From NCBI RefSeq assembly GCF_003664125.1, contig NZ_RCCP01000001.1, forward strand, positions 124,001-188,000: a DNA stretch of 64,000 nucleotides, in the 5' to 3' direction. Below are positions 28,594 through 36,715 of this stretch, piece by piece. This DNA is from Planococcus citreus. GTDB taxonomy: Bacteria; Bacillota; Bacilli; Bacillales_A; Planococcaceae. Within the stretch, counting starts at the first letter, position 1; each line of letters begins with the position of its first letter. A program made the translations under genes and the position numbers. The notes beneath the pieces are model-generated. The model ran no database searches. It saw only the letters and a program-made list of their open reading frames with translations, and was not told where the DNA came from.

Positions 28594-28802
28594 CTGAGGC
28601 TGTCTCTTTTAAACCAGTTTAATCCCATTAAGGACGTTTGTACCTTTTTTCAAAGGCAAGGCTTATACATGTAAATTACGCGGTTATGTTATTTTAAGCT
28701 AACCCCATCTATGTCGCGGGTTTGCTTATTTTTATTGGGTGTTTTTTCAAGAAAAACAGAGTTTGTACCTAGACTTTTTTATTTATCGAAAAGGACTTTT
28801 GC
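28594..28802. other. AT-rich gene-free stretch with possible IS remnants
   Basis: I find no coding frame here. The segment starts with GAGGCTGTCTC and ends near GGACTTTTGCAGG, phrases that resemble ends of IS1182-like elements from memory, but they are not inverted copies of each other. A 10-base direct repeat GTTTGTACCT occurs at 28636-28645 and 28761-28770. A hairpin with one mismatch (AAGCTAACCC at 28696-28705 with GGGTTTGCTT at 28718-28727) is followed by ATTTTTATT and could terminate transcription on the plus strand. A decayed insertion element is one explanation; I have no transposase sequence to support it. Confidence 0.35.
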
Positions 28803-28860
28803 AGGTTTGAAAGAATACCTAGAAGTGAATATACTGATTACGACTGAAATTTTCAAACCT
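28803..28860. repeat. 10-bp inverted repeat flanking a promoter
   Basis: AGGTTTGAAA at 28803-28812 and its exact complement TTTCAAACCT at 28851-28860 enclose 38 bases. The left arm overlaps the -35 element and the right arm lies downstream of the -10 element of the orphan gene at 28889. It could be a split operator or a stem in the DNA. Confidence 0.6.
28807..28835 (+). promoter_or_regulatory. Sigma-A-type promoter of the orphan gene
   Basis: TTGAAA, 17-base spacer, TATACT, about 53 bases before the ATG at 28889. Confidence 0.65.
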
Positions 28861-28888
28861 TAATTTCAAGAAATCGGGGGCGTGCAAA

Positions 28889-29308
28889 ATGATGAATTTT
28901 TATTTGACCCAATCCAAAAAATCTTATCAGTCAGCAGACGGAGATGCCATTTCGATGCATTCATACCTCGTTGTTGAATCTGTGACTAGATCCCTTGGAC
29001 AGGAGTTTAAAAATCATAAGCTGGCATGGGAAGCAGAAGACCGCTGGCTGCTTGCAGACGCCCCGGAGAAAATCATCCATATGCCTGATGGCTATCAACG
29101 TTTTGAACTCTCAGAGCCGGTGTTTGCATCCTTGCGCTTGCTGGCCGAAACCCAGCCAAAAGAGCTTCATACCTTGACGCCTTTTTCCAGAAAACGCACT
29201 TCCGAAACATTCATCGAGCAGCAGCAAGCTGAAGCGCGGAGGGAATTTCATTTCAACGACGTAGCCAAGAGCTTAAAGCAGATGTTCAAAGACATCATGA
29301 CGGTCTAG
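28889..29308 (+). CDS. Hypothetical protein (orphan, 139 aa)
   Basis: I do not recognise this 139-residue protein. It has no signal peptide or membrane helix. The N-terminal half is mixed (YLTQSKKSYQSADGDAISMHSYLVVESV), with tryptophans at RW and AWEAEDRW; the C-terminal third is charged and helical (EQQQAEARREFHFNDVAKSLKQMF). The ATG is preceded by GGGGG, it has its own good promoter and a terminator, so it is probably a real monocistronic gene. It lies next to an AT-rich gap that may hold element debris, which suggests recent arrival or a lineage-specific gene. Confidence 0.65.
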   Translation: MMNFYLTQSKKSYQSADGDAISMHSYLVVESVTRSLGQEFKNHKLAWEAEDRWLLADAPEKIIHMPDGYQRFELSEPVFASLRLLAETQPKELHTLTPFSRKRTSETFIEQQQAEARREFHFNDVAKSLKQMFKDIMTV

Positions 29309-29322
29309 AAGCTCTGCATATA

Positions 29323-29359
29323 AAAAAGACGGAGAACAGAATCTGTTCTCCGTCTTTTT
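29323..29359. terminator. Bidirectional terminator between orphan gene and floT
   Basis: AAAAAGACGGAGAACAG and CTGTTCTCCGTCTTTTT form a perfect stem of about 17 bp with a 3-base loop. It serves the convergent genes on both sides. Confidence 0.9.
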
Positions 29360-29373
29360 GTGTTTAATTCGCT

Positions 29374-30873
29374 TTAAATTTGTTCCGGGTCTTCTTTGGC
29401 AGCTTCATCTACAGGCTGTTCATTTACCTGGTCATCAAGTTGGTCATTGGCTGGTTGGCTGACCGGTTCGATAGTTCGTGTATTTCTCGATGTGTAGGTC
29501 TTCAGCATGTCAGCAATATCAATGCCCGTCATTTCCTTCAATGGTTCTTGCATGTCGACCATCGTGCGTGTCACGCTTCTGCCGAATGACGGAACGCCTT
29601 GGCCGTTACCGGAATCAATGATTTTTACGGAATCGATATTGTTAAGCGGCTGCGCTACTTTTTCAGCGAATACCGGCAGCATATCGATCAGTTTCTCCGC
29701 AATGATGACATCGCCATGTTCTTCCATGGCTTCCGCGAGCAATTTGCGGGATTCCGCTTCTGCTTTACCGCGTTCACGGATGACTTCGGCTTCGGCAGCA
29801 CCTTCATCGCGTTTGATCTTCGCTTTCGCTTCCCCGTCGATCACTGAACGTCTTGCTTCCGCTTCTGCCGTACGTGTCGTTTCGTAGTAGCTGGCATCCG
29901 CTTTTGTTTTGCGGACTTTGCTTTCTTCTTCTTCAAGGCGGACCGCACGTTCGCGTTCCATGAACTGCATATTCAATTCTTCTTCCTGGATTTCCATTGC
30001 GAGTTTCGCTTTTTCAAGCTCATATGATTGTTCAGACTTGGCGCGTGCGCGTTCGGTTTCTTCCTTGAAGGCCGCATCTTTCAAGTCTTTCTGTTTGCGC
30101 GACTCGGCAATGGCGATTTGGCGCATATATTCTTCTTCTTTCGCTTCTTGGTCGGTCTGGGCACGGTGGATGCGTGTTTCCCGCTCCGTGTTCGCTTCTG
30201 CGATTTCCGCTTGCTTGCGGACTTCAGCGATGCGCGGGCGCCCGAGGTTCTCGAGATAGCCATTGTCTTCATCGGCGTCGCGAAGGTCCGTCAATCCGAG
30301 TGAAGTGATTTTAAAGCCCATTAAATCAAGTTGCTTTTGCGCGATTTCCTGGACATCGGTATTGAATTTCTCCCGGTCGCTATTGATGTCTTCAACGGTC
30401 ATCTTCGACAAGATGGCACGCAAATTACTGCCAAGGACCTCGATAATCTCGCGTTCGATTTCATCTTGCTTTTTCCCAAGGAATTGCTCGGCGTAATTAG
30501 CGATGCCATTCAAGGTATCTGCGACTTTGACCATCGCGACAGCATCTGCTACGATCGGCACGCCGGCATTCGTGTAGACACGCGGCGTCGACAGTTTCAA
30601 CTGGAACGACGTCAAATTGACCGGTGTCGAAGTCTGGAAGCGGCGCAGCAAATACCCGCCGCCGCGGATGATCTTCATGGATCGCCCTTCATCGTCCGTA
30701 AAGATGTTCGTGTCTTTTTTCGGATCCCCGAGTTTCGGCCCTGTAATGATCAAGGCTTCATTCGATTTGGCGGTGCGGTAGCGTATTTTCATCCAAAAGA
30801 AATAGCCGACGCCGGCAACTGCCGCCAAAATAAGAATCACAATTAAAATTGAAATAATTCCGATTGACTCCAT
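29374..30873 (-). CDS. floT: Flotillin-like protein FloT
   Basis: 499-residue membrane scaffold of functional membrane microdomains. It has an N-terminal hydrophobic hairpin segment (residues 5-29), an SPFH/PHB domain (about 35-210), a long Ala/Glu/Arg-rich flotillin coiled coil (about 220-400, many EA repeats) and a Glu/Asp-rich tail. In B. subtilis floT (yuaG) is in the sigma-W regulon with the NfeD-like yuaF; no nfeD-like gene is adjacent here. A perfect sigma-W-type promoter is found upstream. Confidence 0.94.
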   Translation of the reverse strand: MESIGIISILIVILILAAVAGVGYFFWMKIRYRTAKSNEALIITGPKLGDPKKDTNIFTDDEGRSMKIIRGGGYLLRRFQTSTPVNLTSFQLKLSTPRVYTNAGVPIVADAVAMVKVADTLNGIANYAEQFLGKKQDEIEREIIEVLGSNLRAILSKMTVEDINSDREKFNTDVQEIAQKQLDLMGFKITSLGLTDLRDADEDNGYLENLGRPRIAEVRKQAEIAEANTERETRIHRAQTDQEAKEEEYMRQIAIAESRKQKDLKDAAFKEETERARAKSEQSYELEKAKLAMEIQEEELNMQFMERERAVRLEEEESKVRKTKADASYYETTRTAEAEARRSVIDGEAKAKIKRDEGAAEAEVIRERGKAEAESRKLLAEAMEEHGDVIIAEKLIDMLPVFAEKVAQPLNNIDSVKIIDSGNGQGVPSFGRSVTRTMVDMQEPLKEMTGIDIADMLKTYTSRNTRTIEPVSQPANDQLDDQVNEQPVDEAAKEDPEQI

Positions 30874-30920
30874 CTTATCCCATCCTTTTCAATAAGCTGA
30901 TTTTCTCCTGCACTATTCTA

Positions 30921-30946
30921 TACGGTCGAATCAGTAAGATGTTTCA
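30921..30946 (-). promoter_or_regulatory. Sigma-W-type promoter of floT
   Basis: Minus strand TGAAAC, 16-base spacer, CGTA: an exact match to the ECF sigma-W consensus, with the -10 element about 47 bases before the floT ATG. B. subtilis floT is known to be sigma-W dependent. Confidence 0.85.
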
Positions 30947-30980
30947 AAAAAAGGGAAAGAATAGCCATTCTTTTTGCAAA

Positions 30981-31151
30981 CTAGTCCGCCATCACTTTAA
31001 TCAATGAAAAAGTGACGGATAACACCATCAACACAAACACAAAATATCCGAAATGAATCCACGGTTTCGTATGCGGCTGGATGAGCCTGGGTTTCCTTTG
31101 TTCCGGCTCTTTCTCCAGCGCCGGGTTTGGCGGCATCTCTTCATCCCTCAT
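30981..31151 (-). CDS. Small single-pass membrane protein (56 aa)
   Basis: ATG at 31151 follows a strong AGGAGG site seven bases away. The 56-residue product begins with a charged, proline-rich cytoplasmic part (MRDEEMPPNPALEKEPEQ) and has one membrane helix near residues 32-51 (FGYFVFVLMVLSVTFSLIKV). It ends before the floT promoter on the same strand. Function unknown. The ribosome site and clear membrane layout support it being real. Confidence 0.65.
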   Translation of the reverse strand: MRDEEMPPNPALEKEPEQRKPRLIQPHTKPWIHFGYFVFVLMVLSVTFSLIKVMAD

Positions 31152-31394
31152 CTTCTAATCCTCCTGTAATCATGTTTTTCCCTATTTAAGCTTCAATGCT
31201 TCGTTGAATAGTCTTGATAGTAACGTGCACTTCTTTCATTATATCAATTGACGGTAAATGGAATATAAAAATATTTTGGAAATTATTTACTAAATTCAAT
31301 TAAACAAGTCGATGAACAGCTTTCTTTGGTAAAATAAAAACAATAGCTGCATTGTACAAGGTGGGTATTCTCTCAGAAATGGGGTGGGCAGGCC

Positions 31395-31538
31395 ATGAAA
31401 CTTATCGACGATCTGGCTGGCGCGATTTATGATGTCTTGAGCTGGCTTTTATGGGGTTTTTCATATTTTTCTGCAGGGATTATTATTGTAGGCATCCCGT
31501 TATATTTAATCACTTATCTATTCAAATGGTTAGCCTGA
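31395..31538 (+). CDS. Small hydrophobic protein (47 aa)
   Basis: ATG at 31395 preceded by GGGGTGGG. The 47 residues are an amphipathic start (MKLIDDLAGAIYDVLSW) followed by about 25 hydrophobic residues (LLWGFSYFSAGIIIVGIPLY and on) ending KWLA. One or two short membrane helices. A strong terminator follows seven bases after the stop, which supports an expressed gene. I do not recognise a family. Confidence 0.6.
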   Translation: MKLIDDLAGAIYDVLSWLLWGFSYFSAGIIIVGIPLYLITYLFKWLA

Positions 31539-31545
31539 ACGAAGA

Positions 31546-31574
31546 ACCCCCTGCCACATTTGTGACAGGGGGTT
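31546..31574. terminator. Bidirectional terminator
   Basis: AACCCCCTG(C/T)CAC and GTGACAGGGGGTT form a GC-rich stem with a short loop between the 47-residue gene (+) and the YqkK-like gene (-). Confidence 0.8.
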
Positions 31575-31580
31575 TCACCG

Positions 31581-31790
31581 TTAATATTTAGTTCCTGAAT
31601 CTCCATGCCGCTCAAGTAATTCGGCAAACGACAGGTTCTTCTCGCGTTCTTTGCGTTCAAACTGGCGCTGCGCTTCTTTTTCTTCTTCAAGCTTCTGCTG
31701 ATCTTTCACTAATTCTTTTTTTGTGGCTTTGAGCTTCAATAGCTGCTCTTCTGAAAAAAGGCCGTTATCGTTGAGTTTATCTTTCGCCAT
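31581..31790 (-). CDS. YqkK-like small charged protein
   Basis: 69-residue soluble protein, almost wholly helical and charged (KATKKELVKDQQKLEEEKEA, QFERKEREKNLSFAELLERH). The layout and the KNLSFAELL block recall the YqkK/DUF3886 family of Bacillus, found near nudF there. Function unknown. It lies 12 bases after the thiolase on the same strand, probably in its transcript. Confidence 0.65.
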   Translation of the reverse strand: MAKDKLNDNGLFSEEQLLKLKATKKELVKDQQKLEEEKEAQRQFERKEREKNLSFAELLERHGDSGTKY

Positions 31791-31802
31791 ACTATTCTCT
31801 CC

Positions 31803-32987
31803 TTATGGGCGTTTTACGATCGTTGCAACGCCTTGTCCGCCGCCGATGCAAAGTGTCGCAAGGCCTGTCTTGGCGTCGCGCTTTTTCATCTCGTGTAGAA
31901 GCGTCACGAAAATCCGTGTACCGCTCGCGCCGATCGGATGGCCAATTGCGATGGCTCCTCCGTTGACGTTCAATTTTTCGTGATCAAACTTCAATTCACG
32001 GTCAACTGCAATTGATTGCGCCGCAAACGCTTCGTTCGCTTCAATCAAATCGATGTCGCCAAGCGTCATTCCCGCTTTTTTCAAAGCATTTTTCACCGCT
32101 TGCACGGGTCCGATGCCCATGACAGCAGGATCGACGCCTGCGTTGCCGTTCGCAGAAATGACCGCAAGAGGCGTGATGCCAAGCTCGTCGGCTTTTTCTT
32201 TTGTCATGACGATCACTGCCGCTGCGCCGTCGTTGATGCCGGAGGCGTTCCCCGCTGTGACACTTCCTTCTTTTTTGAAAGCCGGGCGAAGTTTCGCCAG
32301 TTTTTCTTCAGTGGAAGAAGCTTTCACATACTCATCCGTTTTGAAGACGACGGGCTCGCCTTTGCGCTGAGGAATTTCGACAGGCACGATTTCTTCGTCA
32401 AACCTTCCGCCTTCGATGGCCGCTGATGCCCGGGCTTGTGAACGGGCCGCAAAACGATCCTGTTCTTCGCGTGAAATCTCATAGCGGTCACACAGGTTCT
32501 CGGCTGTTACACCCATGTGGTAATCATTGAATGCGCACGTCAAGCCGTCATGGACCATGCTGTCGACCACTTTCTGGTCTCCCATGCGGTAGCCCTCTCT
32601 TGCGCCTTCTAATAGATACGGGGCACGGCTCATATTCTCCATGCCGCCTGCCACGATGATATCGGCATCGCCCGCAAAAATCGCCTGGTACGCCAAATGG
32701 ATCGATTTCAAGCCGGATCCGCATACTTTATTGATGGTCATCGCCGGCACCGTCTCCGGAAGCCCGGCTTTGATGGAAGCCTGGCGCGCCGGATTTTGCC
32801 CGAGCCCAGCCTGCAGGACATTGCCCATGATGACTTCCGATACTTGGTCGCCCGCTACCCCTGCGCGCGATAGAGCTTCCTTGATGACGATGGCCCCGAG
32901 GTCTGTCGCCGGCACATCTTTCAGCGCCCCCTGGAACGAACCGACCGCGGTTCTGACAGCGCTTGCAATTACGATTTCTTGTGACAT
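31803..32987 (-). CDS. Acetyl-CoA C-acetyltransferase (thiolase)
   Basis: 394-residue degradative/biosynthetic thiolase II. The acyl-binding cysteine is in [16 protein letters not shown] (about residue 88); the C-terminal signature [19 protein letters not shown] and the final catalytic cysteine in [11 protein letters not shown] are present. It condenses or cleaves acetoacetyl-CoA. It is divergent from the HMG-CoA lyase gene with 74 bases between, consistent with a shared role in acetoacetate or leucine breakdown. Paralogues are common, so I give no symbol. Confidence 0.93.
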   Translation of the reverse strand: MSQEIVIASAVRTAVGSFQGALKDVPATDLGAIVIKEALSRAGVAGDQVSEVIMGNVLQAGLGQNPARQASIKAGLPETVPAMTINKVCGSGLKSIHLAYQAIFAGDADIIVAGGMENMSRAPYLLEGAREGYRMGDQKVVDSMVHDGLTCAFNDYHMGVTAENLCDRYEISREEQDRFAARSQARASAAIEGGRFDEEIVPVEIPQRKGEPVVFKTDEYVKASSTEEKLAKLRPAFKKEGSVTAGNASGINDGAAAVIVMTKEKADELGITPLAVISANGNAGVDPAVMGIGPVQAVKNALKKAGMTLGDIDLIEANEAFAAQSIAVDRELKFDHEKLNVNGGAIAIGHPIGASGTRIFVTLLHEMKKRDAKTGLATLCIGGGQGVATIVKRP

Positions 32988-33061
32988 TTCTTTTATCCCC
33001 CTTGTCTGCTTCTTGCTCTTTTATCCCCCCTATCGCTACAATAAAGCTGAGGGGGGATAGT

Positions 33062-33961
33062 ATGTTTAGTTTACCAAAAACAGCTACGATTATCGAGGTT
33101 GGGCCGCGCGATGGCCTGCAAAATGAAGCCAGGACCGTCAACACCGAAGACAAACTGGATTTTATCAAGGCCTTGCAAGAAGCAGGATTAAAGGAAATGG
33201 AGCTGACTTCGTTTGTGTCGCCTAAATGGGTGCCGCAAATGGCCGATGCACGGGATATCGTTGCCGGTGCAAAAAAGACCGGCCGCCAAATGGTGCTGAC
33301 GCCGAATGAACGCGGCATCACATCTGCCTTGGAGGCCGGTGCTGATTCGATCGCCGTCTTTGTCGGGGTTTCCAATTCATTCAATGAAAAAAACATCAAC
33401 AAGACGACAGCCCAGTCCATGGAAACGTTGAAGCCATTGATCGAAAAGGCCAAACAAGACGGCATCTTCGTCCGCGCCTGTATTTCAACAGCGTTCTACT
33501 GCCCGTTTGAAGGAGCAGTCGATCCACAACGAACGATCGATTTATGCCAGCAATTTGTCGATTGGGGAGTCGATGAATTGAGCGTCGCCGATACGATCGG
33601 CCTGGCGAATCCGCAAGAAAGCCATGAGTTGTTCAGCCGATTGAAAGAGCAATTTCCGGATGTACTGATTGCAGCGCACTTCCACGACACGAGACGCATG
33701 GCGCTCGCCAATGCCTATGCAGCACTTGTTGCCGGAGTCGACCGGTTTGACGCTTCTGCCGGCGGGCTCGGCGGCTGCCCATTTGCACCGGGGGCTACCG
33801 GCAACGTCGCGACAGAAGACTTGGTCCACATGTTCCACCGCATGGGCGTCGACACCGGGGTCGATCTCGAGAAACTTTACGAAGCGATCTCGCTCATTGA
33901 ACCGCATGTATCGAACCCGCTGCAAACAGGCATGTATACGTTGTACAAAAACAGAAAATGA
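33062..33961 (+). CDS. Hydroxymethylglutaryl-CoA lyase
   Basis: 299-residue TIM-barrel aldolase-like enzyme that splits HMG-CoA into acetoacetate and acetyl-CoA, the last step of leucine catabolism. Signatures: EVGPRDGLQNE near the start, the metal site in HFHDTRRMALANAYAA and the catalytic cysteine loop GGLGGCPFAPGATGNVATED. I chose the ATG at 33062, preceded by GAGGGGGG. In B. subtilis the equivalent yngG sits in the yngEFGHIJ leucine-degradation operon; here the other genes are not adjacent. The next gene follows after 12 bases. Confidence 0.93.
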   Translation: MFSLPKTATIIEVGPRDGLQNEARTVNTEDKLDFIKALQEAGLKEMELTSFVSPKWVPQMADARDIVAGAKKTGRQMVLTPNERGITSALEAGADSIAVFVGVSNSFNEKNINKTTAQSMETLKPLIEKAKQDGIFVRACISTAFYCPFEGAVDPQRTIDLCQQFVDWGVDELSVADTIGLANPQESHELFSRLKEQFPDVLIAAHFHDTRRMALANAYAALVAGVDRFDASAGGLGGCPFAPGATGNVATEDLVHMFHRMGVDTGVDLEKLYEAISLIEPHVSNPLQTGMYTLYKNRK

Positions 33962-33973
33962 GGTGTGTGCGCC

Positions 33974-34933
33974 GTGAAAAAACGACTCTTGATGACAACA
34001 GCCATCGTCTCGAGCACATTGACTGCTTCTTTTGCCGCATTGGGTTTTGCCGCAAGCAACCGTCTCATGTATGTAAAGAATAAAGACGCATCCTTGATTT
34101 TGGAACGGGAAACGAACGCCAAACGCTATGATGAAGCTTGGTATGCCAACGCCAAGAAAAGCGAACAATGGATCGAATCCGCTAACGGCTATCCGATCAA
34201 AGCGATTTTCCTGGAGCCGCACACCACAAACCGATACGTCATCATTTGCCATGGCGTCACCGAAAGCAAAGTGAACTCGTTTAAATATGCGCGCATGTTC
34301 GAACGCCTCGGATTCAACTCTGTCGTCTATGACCACCGCCGGCACGGCGAGTCCGGCGGCAAGACGACGAGCTTCGGGCATTATGAGAAGCTGGATCTGC
34401 AAGCAGTTGTAAAGGCCTTACAACTCCATGTTGGGCCATCTTTGTTCTTTGGCATCCACGGCGAATCGATGGGCGCCGCGACGACGCTATTGTATGCCGG
34501 AATGGAGGACTCGGCGGATTTTTACATCTCCGACTGTGCCTATTCCGATATCAGCGAACAGATTCTGCACGTCATGCGCACGACGACGCCGATGCGCACT
34601 TCTTTGGCGCTTCGCCTTGCCAACGTATTCCTGAAACTGCGCGACGGCTATTCCATCACCACCGTATCGCCCCGGGAAGTCGTTAAAAAGATTGCAAAGC
34701 CTGTGCTGTTCATCCATAGCCTGCCGGATGAGTTCGTCTTGCCGAAAATGACGAAAGAATTATTCGAATTGAAACAAGGCGCCAAACAGCTGAAATTGTT
34801 TGATGAAGGCGAGCATGCCCAGTCGTTCAATAAAAATCCGGACGAATACGAAGGGACGGTTGCAGAGTTCTTGACGGCCTATGATTTATTAATGCCTAAA
34901 CCTGCTGCCGGCATTTCACAGATTTCCAGCTAA
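33974..34933 (+). CDS. yqkD: Membrane-anchored alpha/beta hydrolase, YqkD-like
   Basis: About 319 residues. An N-terminal hydrophobic segment (residues 6-28) acts as signal anchor. The hydrolase core has the oxyanion block IICHGVTESKVNSFKYAR, YDHRRHGESGGKTTS, the nucleophile elbow GIHGESMGAA, an acidic residue in LPDEFVLP and the catalytic histidine in DEGEHAQSF. These match YqkD of B. subtilis closely. I chose the GTG at 33974, with GAGGTG eight bases upstream. Substrate unknown. Likely co-transcribed with the HMG-CoA lyase. Confidence 0.86.
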   Translation: MKKRLLMTTAIVSSTLTASFAALGFAASNRLMYVKNKDASLILERETNAKRYDEAWYANAKKSEQWIESANGYPIKAIFLEPHTTNRYVIICHGVTESKVNSFKYARMFERLGFNSVVYDHRRHGESGGKTTSFGHYEKLDLQAVVKALQLHVGPSLFFGIHGESMGAATTLLYAGMEDSADFYISDCAYSDISEQILHVMRTTTPMRTSLALRLANVFLKLRDGYSITTVSPREVVKKIAKPVLFIHSLPDEFVLPKMTKELFELKQGAKQLKLFDEGEHAQSFNKNPDEYEGTVAEFLTAYDLLMPKPAAGISQISS

Positions 34934-34943
34934 CCGAAGCACA

Positions 34944-34982
34944 AAAAAGACCCACCGTTCAGAAGCGAACGGTGGGTCTTCT
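34944..34982. terminator. Bidirectional terminator between yqkD-like gene and yneF
   Basis: AAGACCCACCGTTC and GAACGGTGGGTCTT form a perfect 14-bp stem with a 6-base loop, A-rich before and T-containing after. Confidence 0.88.
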
Positions 34983-35020
34983 TGTATTCATCACCTATGG
35001 GCGAATAATTGCATAAGCGT

Positions 35021-35254
35021 TTATTTTTTGCCCGGTTTTGTCGAGGCTTTGTTCATTTGAGCCATCATTTGGTTGATTTTCTTTTGAGATGGTTTTTGTC
35101 CCATTTGCATCATCATAATCCGCAGCATCTCTTCGTTGATCGGTGGGTTATCCTGCAAATATTTCATCATGTATCGGCGAGCGATAAAGAATCCAAGTGC
35201 AACACCTGCGAGTAAAGCCACAATAACGATAACAATCCAGATCCATGTATCCAT
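35021..35254 (-). CDS. yneF: UPF0154 small membrane protein YneF
   Basis: 77 residues: one N-terminal helix ([23 protein letters not shown]) followed by the conserved cytoplasmic tail [33 protein letters not shown], the hallmark of UPF0154. Function unknown. I chose the ATG at 35254 with AAGGAGG before it. In B. subtilis it lies next to tkt with sirA between; here a PstS-like gene takes that place. Confidence 0.9.
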   Translation of the reverse strand: MDTWIWIVIVIVALLAGVALGFFIARRYMMKYLQDNPPINEEMLRIMMMQMGQKPSQKKINQMMAQMNKASTKPGKK

Positions 35255-35400
35255 ACAAATTACCTCCTTCGTGTTGCCAATTAAATCATGCACCAAAAAG
35301 GATTATACTATAAATTTCAGGACGTGACTATATGAACGGCATTAAAATTGCGGAGAAACAAAGACTGCTTCCTAACATACACTGAGCAGCCGCTGCACGG

Positions 35401-36558
35401 TCACTCGCGGGACGAATCTAAGGGCACATATCCCGCTGCTTCAACCAAGCGCTGCCCTTGACCGGAAGTGAACCATTGTGCCAATTCCAAGGCTTCCGGG
35501 CTGCTGTGCTGCGTGGTGGCGATATAAAACTCCGAAGTTAGGGGATATTCATCATTTCGAATGGCGCCAACTGAAGGAATAACGCCATCGATAGCCAAGT
35601 ATCGAATCACTTTATTGCCGGCCATTTCCTCCCCGTAGAAACGGAATGTAAAGCCGAGCGCATTTTTGTGGTTTTTATATTCTGCCACCTGATTGATGAT
35701 GCCGCCCATGCCTTCTTCTATGTTTTCACGTGGAGCCTCCATCACCGGCACCTTGCCCATGAACTGAAGCAGCGCTGTTTGGCTGCCGCTATCTTCCGGA
35801 CGCTGGAAAGCCCTGATCTCTTCAGCCTCTCCACCAACTGAAGACCAATCGGTGATTTCGCCGCTATAGATCATGCGCAGATCTTCAGAACTCAATGACT
35901 CGACCGGGTTGTCTGCATGGACGAAAAAGACGAAAGCCTCTTTCCCGATCGACGTCAGTGTCAGCTCGAGCCCCTTGGCATCTGCTGTTTTCAACTGCCC
36001 ATGTGATGGCGCAGCGGCAAAAATTGCATCCACCTCTCCTTCAAACAAATTGGAATACGCAAAAGGCGTTGTATTGACCATCACTTCGCTGTCGGATGGT
36101 TCATACCAATCTTCCGGGTAGAGCATTTCTGCAGCGGCTGCATATATGGGGTAAAGTGCAGTCGCCCCGTCGAGCCTTGGCAAATCCCCTTCAAACTGGA
36201 GTTCGGGTTCCTCGTCCAATACATTCAGCTTGGAGTCTTCTTGAAAAGGCATATATGAATAGATGTCCACTTCAGCCGAAACGCTAGGGATGGAATCTAA
36301 ATAAGCTTGGTAAAGCGGCCAAACCGCAAGCGTGATGGCAAGAACAACGAACACTACTCCTGTCTGTTTCCATCTCTTCGCGTCGCCAATTCGCTTGGAT
36401 AGCAAAAAAATGAAAAACAAAAACAGGAGGACAAAGAAAAACAGCGGCAGCCACGCCCTTTCTCCCGAGAGTAATAACATGATGCCACCAAAAAAGCCGA
36501 CAATGCTTATAGCGATGAAAATAGCAAAAGCTGGTATTAAACTCCATGGTTTCTTCAT
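35401..36558 (-). CDS. Membrane-anchored PstS-like substrate-binding protein
   Basis: 385 residues. The first 85 residues hold about three hydrophobic helices (IPAFAIFIAISIVGFFGGIM, LPLFFFVLLFLFFIFLL, VVFVVLAITLAVWPLYQ). The remainder is an extracellular periplasmic-binding-like domain of the phosphate-binding type: LDGATALYPIYAA, NTTPFAYSNLFEGEVDAIFAA, SGEITDWSSVGG, RPEDSGSQTALLQFMG and LAQWFTSGQGQRLVEAAGYVPL. There is no lipobox, and no pst transporter genes are adjacent. It stands alone between yneF and tkt, where B. subtilis has sirA. A sensor or scaffold role is possible; the ligand is unknown. Confidence 0.75.
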   Translation of the reverse strand: MKKPWSLIPAFAIFIAISIVGFFGGIMLLLSGERAWLPLFFFVLLFLFFIFLLSKRIGDAKRWKQTGVVFVVLAITLAVWPLYQAYLDSIPSVSAEVDIYSYMPFQEDSKLNVLDEEPELQFEGDLPRLDGATALYPIYAAAAEMLYPEDWYEPSDSEVMVNTTPFAYSNLFEGEVDAIFAAAPSHGQLKTADAKGLELTLTSIGKEAFVFFVHADNPVESLSSEDLRMIYSGEITDWSSVGGEAEEIRAFQRPEDSGSQTALLQFMGKVPVMEAPRENIEEGMGGIINQVAEYKNHKNALGFTFRFYGEEMAGNKVIRYLAIDGVIPSVGAIRNDEYPLTSEFYIATTQHSSPEALELAQWFTSGQGQRLVEAAGYVPLDSSRE

Positions 36559-36621
36559 AATTCCACCTCTTAAACCGATTATAACCGGACAGGGCTATAA
36601 AATGATCGAACTGAAAAAAAT

Positions 36622-36658
36622 TCACAAGAAAAAGCCGCCAGAATTATTTTCTGACGAC
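36622..36658 (-). terminator. Terminator after tkt
   Basis: GTCGTCAGAA and TTCTGGCGGC pair over 10 bases (two G-U pairs) around a 5-base loop, followed by TTTTTCTT on the minus strand. Confidence 0.75.
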
Positions 36659-36715
36659 CATTCCTTATATTAAGACTTTAATTTCACTTTCAAGAACCGA
36701 GAACTAAACCGGAAT

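Noticed and set aside
29507-30846. Several plus-strand frames opposite floT
   Set aside because: Shadow of the biased flotillin coiled coil.
33542-34402. 286-codon minus-strand frame across HMG-CoA lyase and hydrolase
   Set aside because: Covers two well-supported genes on the other strand and has no recognisable motif.
35331-35384. Short plus-strand frame of 17 codons between yneF and the PstS-like gene
   Set aside because: Too short, no good ribosome site, no hydrophobic or other recognisable pattern; could be chance.
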